Assembly: GCA_023145275.1 (NCBI GenBank) | Contig: JAGLEB010000055.1 | Coordinates: 1 to 46,557, forward strand | Direction of reading: 5' to 3' | Length of the DNA: 46,557 nucleotides | Source: Flavobacteriales bacterium | GTDB taxonomy: Bacteria > Bacteroidota > Bacteroidia > Flavobacteriales > JADGDT01 | In this document: positions 40,947-46,557 of the stretch, piece after piece | Numbering within the stretch: position 1 is the stretch's first letter | Layout of the letters: the number at the start of each line of letters is the position of its first letter | Translations under genes and position numbers: made by a program | The notes under the pieces: model-generated | What the model was told of the DNA's origin: nothing | The model's database searches: none | What the model saw: only the letters and a program-made list of their open reading frames with translations

Positions 40947-42212
40947 ATGAAAGTCCTTATAAAATCTGCAAAGGTTATTGAACCGTCAAGTACGTTCCAC
41001 AACAAGACTGTTGATGTATTAATTTCGAACGGTAAAATAATTGAGATTTCTGACGCTATTGAAGCGAAAGATGATGTAATAATTGTAGAAAAGGATAATT
41101 TACATATTTCAGCAGGTTGGTTTGATCCTACAGTGAGTTTTGGAGAACCAGGATTTGAGGAAAATGAGACTTTAGAGTCTGGTATGGCAGCCGCTGCAGC
41201 TGGTGGATTTACTGCTGTTGGAATGTTGCCGAATACAAATCCGTCTATTGATAAGAAGTCGGATGTAGAATTCTTGATAAAAAGGAGTTCTTTTAATGCT
41301 GTTAGTATATATCCAATTGGCGCATTAAGTAAAAAATGTGAGGGCAAAGAAATATCTGAGTCGTTTGACATGAGTAACTCTGGAGCAATTGCTTTTGGAG
41401 ATGATAAAAGTATTGAGAATGAAAAGTTAATGGAAGTGTCATTGTTGTATAATAAAACAATTGGCAAACCTATATTGTCTTTTCCGAAAACAGAGTCTAT
41501 TTCTCATGGTGGACAGATGAATGAAGGCGTTAATAGTACTAATTTAGGACTTAAAGGTATTCCTAATTTATCTGAAGAGCTTAGAGTTTCGCGAGATTTA
41601 TTCCTTACAGAATATACAGAAGGAAAAATTCACTTCCAAAATATATCAACTGATAAGTCGGTTGAATTAATAAAAGAAGCCAAGAAAAAAGGTTTAGATG
41701 TTTCTGCACAAGTTGCGGTGTATAGTGTGTTTATGGATGATTCAGAACTGGAAGAGTTTGACACTAGATTTAAGCTAAATCCTCCTTTAAGAACGCAAGT
41801 AGAAATAAAAGCACTTATAAAAGGGTTGAAAGATGGCACTATAGATTTTGTAAGTTCAGATCACAGGCCAAAGGATATTGAAAGAAAGTTTAAGGAATTC
41901 GATCACGCTTCTTTTGGATCAGTAGGTTTAGAGTCTGCTTTTGGAGCTCTTAACAAAGTATTATCGAGTGTGATGGATTTAGAAGATATTATTGCATTGA
42001 TAAGTTCAAAGCCTAGAAAAAGATTTGGATTATCTCAACCGAAATTAGAAGTTGGTGTTAGTGCCGAGTTAACTCTTTTCAACCCAGAAGAAAGCTTAAT
42101 GTTTGAGGAAAGTCAAATTAAATCGCTTTCAAAAAACTCAGCTTTTGTGGGGAAAGGCCTAAAGGGAAAAGTTTATGGAGTTGTTTCTAAGGGAGAGATG
42201 GTGATGAATTAA
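40947..42212 (+). CDS. Dihydroorotase-like protein lacking the metal-binding HxH
   Basis: 421 residues with the amidohydrolase fold of class I dihydroorotase: TVDVLISNGKI, GGFTAVGMLPNTNPSID, LNPPLRTQVEI, and SSDHRPKDIERK near residue 307. The strand-1 metal motif DxHxHxREPG of active enzymes reads DPTVSFGEPG here (D60, T62, S64), so two zinc ligands and the substrate arginine are missing. It is therefore probably not an active dihydroorotase. Bacteroidota carry a conserved group of such proteins; a structural role similar to the inactive PyrC homologue in Pseudomonas aspartate transcarbamoylase is one possibility. It follows the BatA-type gene by 51 bp and overlaps the next convergent gene by 26 bp. 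Confidence 0.85.
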   Translation: MKVLIKSAKVIEPSSTFHNKTVDVLISNGKIIEISDAIEAKDDVIIVEKDNLHISAGWFDPTVSFGEPGFEENETLESGMAAAAAGGFTAVGMLPNTNPSIDKKSDVEFLIKRSSFNAVSIYPIGALSKKCEGKEISESFDMSNSGAIAFGDDKSIENEKLMEVSLLYNKTIGKPILSFPKTESISHGGQMNEGVNSTNLGLKGIPNLSEELRVSRDLFLTEYTEGKIHFQNISTDKSVELIKEAKKKGLDVSAQVAVYSVFMDDSELEEFDTRFKLNPPLRTQVEIKALIKGLKDGTIDFVSSDHRPKDIERKFKEFDHASFGSVGLESAFGALNKVLSSVMDLEDIIALISSKPRKRFGLSQPKLEVGVSAELTLFNPEESLMFEESQIKSLSKNSAFVGKGLKGKVYGVVSKGEMVMN

Positions 42213-43899
42213 TGACCTTTGAATAGAATCCATCCTTTATATCATCAGTTCTCATCTGTGGAACAACATGGTAACTCTCTTTAAACCATTCATATTGCTT
42301 TTTGTTTAAGGCTGGTAATGGAATGTCTCCTGTTCCCCAAAAGAAATCAATTTTTGTGGGAGAATTAAACTCTATATTTTCTCCTTTTATTGATTCGTAT
42401 TTTTTAGAATACCTTGTGTTCTCATGCGGTGTAGTTATCTCACTTATTGATAAAGTTGGGTTTGTTAAGTGAAAATTATTATTAGTAAGTTTAGATATAT
42501 TATTTAAAAATAAAATTGGAATTAATGTAATCGCAGTGCCTAATATTAAAAATGAACAGTATGTACTTTTGTTTTTGATGAAATATGTAAGTATGATTAT
42601 AGAGAAGAAAAGTAGAAATTGATAATAAAATCGGTATTGTGGAGAAGTGACAAACAATAAAAATAGATTAATGATAGATAATATATATATGATTATTATT
42701 GATTTTTTTACTTTTTTAAATGCTGCTAAAATTGGAAATATAGTTAAGATTATTAATAATAGATTATTAAATAATCCATGAAGTTTTGGCATGCTAATCC
42801 ACGTAATAAATAATTCAAACCCATTTCTACTATTATATTCATCTTTAGTTAAATAGAAACCAAATATTTTGGTCATATCATAGAAGAAAGAATTGATTGT
42901 TTTTGGAAGCGACCATGTTGTATTAATAATATCAAAACTGGCTATCGGATATAAGATATTTCCTGTAATAATAATATTCTTTAATATGAATAGAATTAGA
43001 GTAACTCCTCCAAAAAAGATTATTTTTTGCAATTTAATTTTTGGATTTTTAACATTTTTAATAAAAATATAGGTTGGAAGAATGATAAAGGGTAACGATG
43101 TTAATTTGTTTAATACAATAAAAAATAATAAAATTGAAATCGTAAAGAAATTAACATAGCTGTATTTATCCATTAATTTAATGAATAAATAGAAAATAAG
43201 AAAGGAAATAATATAAACTGGAATATCCGGTGATGGTGCACTAATAAATTGAAAAAAGAAGATATTTGATAATGGAAATAAACCAATTATTAGATCTTCA
43301 ATTTTTTTTGATGAATTGTAGTATTTATTAAACTTAACTAGAGAAAAGAAGTTTGCAAAGATTATAGCTAATCCATTTAAGTCGTTAAACTTATCATATA
43401 TAAAACTAAAATTAAAAGCTGCTTGTAAAATATGCCATCCCGAAGTTTGACCTAAAAAAGGATGAAGGTTTACCAGTCCTTTTACAAAACCATATTCATT
43501 AATCCATTTAATGGTTTGGATATAATATGATTCATTGTCAATAAGATATGGTGATGTGGCCGATTTTGCTAAAGCTAAAAATGCGATTAATATAAATAGT
43601 GATTTTAATGGCAATGATAATTTATAAAAATCTGTTTTAATATTTTTATAAAAAGCTTTTATCTCATATCTATTGTGAAATGCAAGAATAATAGAAGTTG
43701 ACAATGTAACTAAATGAAACTCCCAATTAACTCTATAGAAAATTGCCCAGAAACCTGTGAAGAGTGTTATGTAAAAGAAGCCTAGAAATAGATTAATAAT
43801 GGGGTCTATCTTATTCAATTTAAGAATTGAATTAATACCTACTGCTATAGTTGAAGTAATAAGGAATATGTAAATCCAAGAGATAAGTATAAGTAGCAA
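42187..43899 (-). CDS. Polytopic membrane protein, possibly LIC_10190-type / glycosyltransferase-like
   Basis: 570 residues with a dozen or more hydrophobic helices and a soluble C-terminal tail (about 480-570). A loop after about residue 115 contains DNESYYIQTIKWINEYGFVK, followed by GLVNLHPFLGQTSGWHI. This resembles the LIC_10190 family and GT-C-like membrane glycosyltransferases with an early acidic motif. Substrate unknown. Codon use is unusually rich in Ile, Asn, Lys and Phe and the DNA is more AT-rich than its neighbours, consistent with recent transfer. The gene's 3' end overlaps that of the dihydroorotase-like gene. A minus-strand -7 box lies 37 nt upstream of its start. Confidence 0.7.
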   Translation of the reverse strand: MLLILISWIYIFLITSTIAVGINSILKLNKIDPIINLFLGFFYITLFTGFWAIFYRVNWEFHLVTLSTSIILAFHNRYEIKAFYKNIKTDFYKLSLPLKSLFILIAFLALAKSATSPYLIDNESYYIQTIKWINEYGFVKGLVNLHPFLGQTSGWHILQAAFNFSFIYDKFNDLNGLAIIFANFFSLVKFNKYYNSSKKIEDLIIGLFPLSNIFFFQFISAPSPDIPVYIISFLIFYLFIKLMDKYSYVNFFTISILLFFIVLNKLTSLPFIILPTYIFIKNVKNPKIKLQKIIFFGGVTLILFILKNIIITGNILYPIASFDIINTTWSLPKTINSFFYDMTKIFGFYLTKDEYNSRNGFELFITWISMPKLHGLFNNLLLIILTIFPILAAFKKVKKSIIIIYILSIINLFLLFVTSPQYRFYYQFLLFFSIIILTYFIKNKSTYCSFLILGTAITLIPILFLNNISKLTNNNFHLTNPTLSISEITTPHENTRYSKKYESIKGENIEFNSPTKIDFFWGTGDIPLPALNKKQYEWFKESYHVVPQMRTDDIKDGFYSKVINSSPSLP

Positions 43900-43936
43900 G
43901 ATGTAATTGTTTTTTTGGCTATTATTTTTCTAAAAA

Positions 43937-43944
43937 CAAAAGTA
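43937..43944 (-). promoter_or_regulatory. -7 promoter box (TACTTTTG) of the polytopic membrane protein gene
   Basis: The minus strand reads TACTTTTG, ending 37 nt before the start at 43899. Confidence 0.5.
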
Positions 43945-43994
43945 AGCATTTTAGTAAATTTCCTTTATACTATTGAATAAATATTACTTCGTGA

Positions 43995-44085
43995 CAATAG
44001 TAAAATTCTTATGACTATGGTAAACTCTTTGTTAATAGTCCTTCGCTCAAATATACCTTGAAGTTTTTTATACGCCATTGCTTAA
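43995..44085 (-). repeat. Dispersed intergenic repeat, copy C (diverged, opposite orientation)
   Basis: Read on the minus strand it contains ATGGCGTATAAAAAACTTCA, AGGTATATTTGAGCGAAGGA and AAGAGTTTACCATAG. These correspond in order to the first half of copy B (ATGGTGGCGTATAAAAAACT and onward, 20490-20555). The second half has diverged beyond recognition. Confidence 0.65.
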
Positions 44086-44154
44086 TATATATAGCTTTAT
44101 AAGAGGCACGATATACTAATAATAAGTTCTATAATAACACTTCAAAGAAATCAT

Positions 44155-44162
44155 TATCTTTG
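44155..44162 (+). promoter_or_regulatory. -7 promoter box (TATCTTTG) of the methyltransferase gene
   Basis: TATCTTTG ends 20 nt before ATG 44182. This supports that ATG over the TTG at 44176. Confidence 0.55.
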
Positions 44163-44181
44163 TACGAAATAATAATTGCTG

Positions 44182-45246
44182 ATGATTTCGGATATAAAAG
44201 TAAATAAACCAGAACCTATTGAATATGTAGTGGGGACTGAAACATTTAAAGGGACAGATTTAAAGCAAGCAATAGAGGTGCTAGAATCGGGGAGTCCAGT
44301 TTTGATTAAGGGCTTTTATAGCAATGGATTGTCTCTTATTAAAGAGTTGCATACTCATCTAAATAAAAAACTTCCGAATAAAACATTTTTAGAGCAACGA
44401 AAGTATAGAGTTGAATTTCACAAGTTGTCAAGTCTTATTTTAATACAGATAATTGGTCATAAAATAGCAGTAAAGAGGTCTCCATCCATAGGGTGGTTAG
44501 AAAAACTTTATCCAGAAAACAGTGATTTCTTATTGCCATTTACTAAGGTTCAAGGTTTAAATAGTTCATGGCAGTGGTTTCTTAACGGAATTACTATTCC
44601 TGTACTTCGAAATAAATTACACCCATATTACGGAACTTACTTTCCTACTCGTTTCGAACATTTAGAGCTTTTTGATAATTGGTTGAAGCGTTACGATGGC
44701 CCTAAGAAATCTGCTATTGACGTTGGTGTTGGTAGTGGAGTACTTTCTTTACAAATGGTAAAACATGGCTTTCAAAAGGTGTTTGGAACTGATACTAACC
44801 CAAATGCTATAGTTGGTTTAACTGAGTTTATGGGAGATACAAAGTTGTCTAGAAAGATAGAGTTAGACTTTGGTAATCTTTTCGGTAAGTGGAAGAAACA
44901 GACAGAACTTATTGTTTTCAATCCGCCATGGTTGCCAAAACTACATAATTTAGATAGTATTGACGAAGCTATTTATTACGATGAAAATCTATTTCCCGAT
45001 TTCTTTTCAGAAGCAAAAGAAAGGCTTTTACCAGAAGGTAAATTGGTTTTGATATTTTCAAATTTAGCTCAGATAACCAATGTAACAAAAGATCATCCTA
45101 TTGAGAAAGAGTTAGCCGAAGGTGGAAGGTTTAAGTTGGAAAAATGTTTTAAGAAACGTGTTAAAACTGCTTCTAGTAAAACAAAACGCGATCAACACTG
45201 GCGTGCTACCGAAGAGGTTGAACTTTGGGTTCTTACTAATAAGTAG
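44182..45246 (+). CDS. SAM-dependent methyltransferase with NPPW motif
   Basis: 354 residues from ATG 44182 (an in-frame TTG at 44176 is nearer to the -7 box and less likely). The N-terminal half (about 1-165) has no recognised domain. The C-terminal half is a class I methyltransferase with SAM-binding AIDVGVGSGVLSL near residue 180, the acidic residue of GTDTNPNA, and the catalytic motif VFNPPWLP. NPP(Y/W) motifs mark enzymes that methylate exocyclic or side-chain nitrogens, such as PrmC or RlmG-type rRNA methyltransferases. A basic C-terminal tail (KKRVKTASSKTKRDQHWR) could bind nucleic acid. The target is unknown. It is a single gene upstream of guaA. Confidence 0.82.
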   Translation: MISDIKVNKPEPIEYVVGTETFKGTDLKQAIEVLESGSPVLIKGFYSNGLSLIKELHTHLNKKLPNKTFLEQRKYRVEFHKLSSLILIQIIGHKIAVKRSPSIGWLEKLYPENSDFLLPFTKVQGLNSSWQWFLNGITIPVLRNKLHPYYGTYFPTRFEHLELFDNWLKRYDGPKKSAIDVGVGSGVLSLQMVKHGFQKVFGTDTNPNAIVGLTEFMGDTKLSRKIELDFGNLFGKWKKQTELIVFNPPWLPKLHNLDSIDEAIYYDENLFPDFFSEAKERLLPEGKLVLIFSNLAQITNVTKDHPIEKELAEGGRFKLEKCFKKRVKTASSKTKRDQHWRATEEVELWVLTNK

Positions 45247-45389
45247 AGAATTAATCAAATATACCAATATTTGTGGATGTTAATTTGCCTAAATTTAGGT
45301 TAAGTGAATATATTATAGTCTAATAATTACCATCGTTTTTACTCTTAAACTTTTCTTCAAAAAAAACTTTATAAGTTTACTAGAAATAT

Positions 45390-45397
45390 TACTTTTG
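45390..45397 (+). promoter_or_regulatory. -7-like box (TACTTTTG) only 3 nt before the guaA start
   Basis: TACTTTTG matches the consensus, but its end is 4 nt before the A of the guaA ATG. A start site in the normal position would then coincide with the start codon. Confidence 0.4.
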
Positions 45398-45400
45398 CGC

Positions 45401-46557
45401 ATGCAAGAAAAGATACTTATTCTCGATTTCGGATCGCAGTACACACAACTAATAGCACGTAGAGTTCGCGAGCTAAACATTTACTGTGAGATTCACCCTT
45501 ACAATCACTTACCTGATAATATTGACAGTTACAAGGCAACAATCCTTTCAGGAAGTCCTTTCTCGGTACGTGACGAAAAAGCACCTCAGATAGATTTGTC
45601 TAATATCCGTGGCGAAACACCTTTATTGGGAGTTTGTTATGGAGCACAATATTTGGCACAAACTAACGGTGGTGAAGTACTACCTTCTAAAATACGCGAG
45701 TATGGTAGAGCAAATCTTGCACAGGTTGACAATTCATCTGACTTGATGAAAGGAATTGAAATTGGTTCTCAAGTTTGGATGAGTCACGGTGATACCATCG
45801 CTACGCTTCCTAAAGAATTTAATATAATTGCTTCTACAGCCGATGTAGAAGTTGCAGCGTATAAAATTGAAAACGAAGATACTTACGCTATTCAGTTTCA
45901 TCCAGAGGTTTATCATTCTACGGATGGTAAGCAATTGCTTGAAAACTTCTTGGTAGGAATAGTTGGTTGTTCACAAGATTGGACACCAGACTCTTTTGTT
46001 GAAACTACGGTGTCAGGCTTGAAAAAGAAGCTAGGTAATGATAAAGTAATTCTTGGTCTTTCGGGTGGTGTTGATTCTACAGTAGCGGCAATCTTGTTAC
46101 ACAAGGCAGTAGGCGATAATCTTACATGTATTTTTGTTGATAACGGATTACTTCGTAAAGGAGAATTCGAAAGTGTGTTAGATCAATACCAACACATGGG
46201 ACTTAATATTATTGGTGTAAATGCTAAGCAACGTTTTTATGATGCTTTGGCAGGAGAATCAGACCCTGAAACAAAACGTAAAGCAATTGGTAGAGTATTT
46301 ATCGAAGTATTCGACGATGAAGCAAATAAAATTAAAGGAGTTAATTGGTTAGCTCAAGGAACAATTTATCCTGATGTTATAGAATCTGTTTCTGCTACCG
46401 GAGGTCCTTCGGCAACAATTAAATCTCACCACAATGTAGGAGGTTTACCTGATTTTATGAAATTGAAAGTTGTTGAGCCACTAAATACTTTGTTTAAAGA
46501 TGAGGTAAGACGTGTTGGTAAATCAATGGGTATTGATGCTGAGCTTTTAGGTCGTCA
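45401..46557 (+). CDS. guaA: GMP synthase (glutamine-hydrolysing), 5' part only
   Basis: The gene runs off the window end after about 385 codons of the usual 510 or so. The class I glutamine amidotransferase domain (about 1-190) has [20 protein letters not shown], nucleophile cysteine in [10 protein letters not shown] and the His-Glu pair in [10 protein letters not shown]. The ATP pyrophosphatase domain follows with the P-loop [13 protein letters not shown] (about 213) and [11 protein letters not shown]. It converts XMP to GMP with glutamine and [16 protein letters not shown] is the normal N-terminus, so ATG 45401 is right even though a -7-like box sits just before it. Regulation by a guanine riboswitch is not seen. 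Confidence 0.97.
   Translation, partial: MQEKILILDFGSQYTQLIARRVRELNIYCEIHPYNHLPDNIDSYKATILSGSPFSVRDEKAPQIDLSNIRGETPLLGVCYGAQYLAQTNGGEVLPSKIREYGRANLAQVDNSSDLMKGIEIGSQVWMSHGDTIATLPKEFNIIASTADVEVAAYKIENEDTYAIQFHPEVYHSTDGKQLLENFLVGIVGCSQDWTPDSFVETTVSGLKKKLGNDKVILGLSGGVDSTVAAILLHKAVGDNLTCIFVDNGLLRKGEFESVLDQYQHMGLNIIGVNAKQRFYDALAGESDPETKRKAIGRVFIEVFDDEANKIKGVNWLAQGTIYPDVIESVSATGGPSATIKSHHNVGGLPDFMKLKVVEPLNTLFKDEVRRVGKSMGIDAELLGR

Noticed and set aside
45256..45273. CAAATAT-ACCA-ATATTTG hairpin after the methyltransferase gene as terminator
   Set aside because: The stem is seven A/T-rich pairs and no T-run follows.

Overview
The window is AT-rich chromosomal DNA from a member of the Bacteroidota. 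Three things support this. Most genes are preceded by the Bacteroidota -7 promoter box TAnnTTTG, in two cases with a TTTG -33 box exactly 19 bp upstream, instead of a Shine-Dalgarno site. The gene families are also typical: Rho with a long disordered insert, DUF4293, TIGR02757, a BatA-type membrane protein, a dihydroorotase homologue without its metal histidines, and DUF721 beside recF. Finally, TamB, LpxD-like and LolD proteins indicate a Gram-negative envelope. A marine, facultatively anaerobic Bacteroidales/Marinilabiliales-like organism is my guess; the sequence does not prove it. No tRNA, rRNA, CRISPR array, prophage or intact insertion sequence was recognised.

Layout. (1) 0.4-5 kb: idi, then a respiratory island. 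A two-gene minus-strand operon encodes a membrane-anchored octaheme cytochrome c of the tetrathionate-reductase (Otr) type and a b-type cytochrome fused to a PAS domain. It is divergent from an FNR-type regulator. Two TGTGA-N6-TCACA palindromes lie between them, almost mirror-symmetric with respect to the two -7 boxes. (2) 5-8 kb: a small Cys-containing membrane protein and a TonB-dependent receptor that carries a CxxxM motif resembling copper receptors. (3) 8-10.3 kb: a secreted LamG plus endonuclease/exonuclease/phosphatase-like protein with altered catalytic residues, and an orphan NarL/LuxR response regulator. (4) 10.6-20 kb: housekeeping genes gyrB, mdh, a fatty acyl-CoA ligase, DUF721-recF (minus strand), a TPR protein with ribH, and marC. 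(5) 19.9-20.85 kb: a non-coding stretch with a MITE-like element, one copy of a dispersed repeat, and a dodecin gene. (6) 21-32.7 kb: a FIST sensor protein, rho, DUF4293, tsaD divergent from tamB, an lpxD-like gene and sucD. (7) 32.7-36.7 kb: dnaX, split into two frames by an A10 tract; lolD; a minisatellite; a 7-bp tandem array running up to the start of a TIGR02757 gene. (8) 36.9-46.6 kb: an outer-membrane barrel, an alpha/beta hydrolase coupled to a BatA-type protein and a pseudo-dihydroorotase, an AT-rich polytopic membrane protein, a methyltransferase, and the 5' part of guaA, cut by the window end.

The most coherent candidate for a new system is the respiratory island. The regulator has FNR-like cysteines for an oxygen-labile cluster but a CRP-like recognition helix. 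That helix predicts exactly the TGTGA half-sites found between it and the octaheme/cytochrome b-PAS operon. The cytochrome b itself carries a sensory domain. Other points for a second look are the dnaX slip site, the non-ATG start of tamB, the heptamer array at a start codon, and two families of non-coding repeats.
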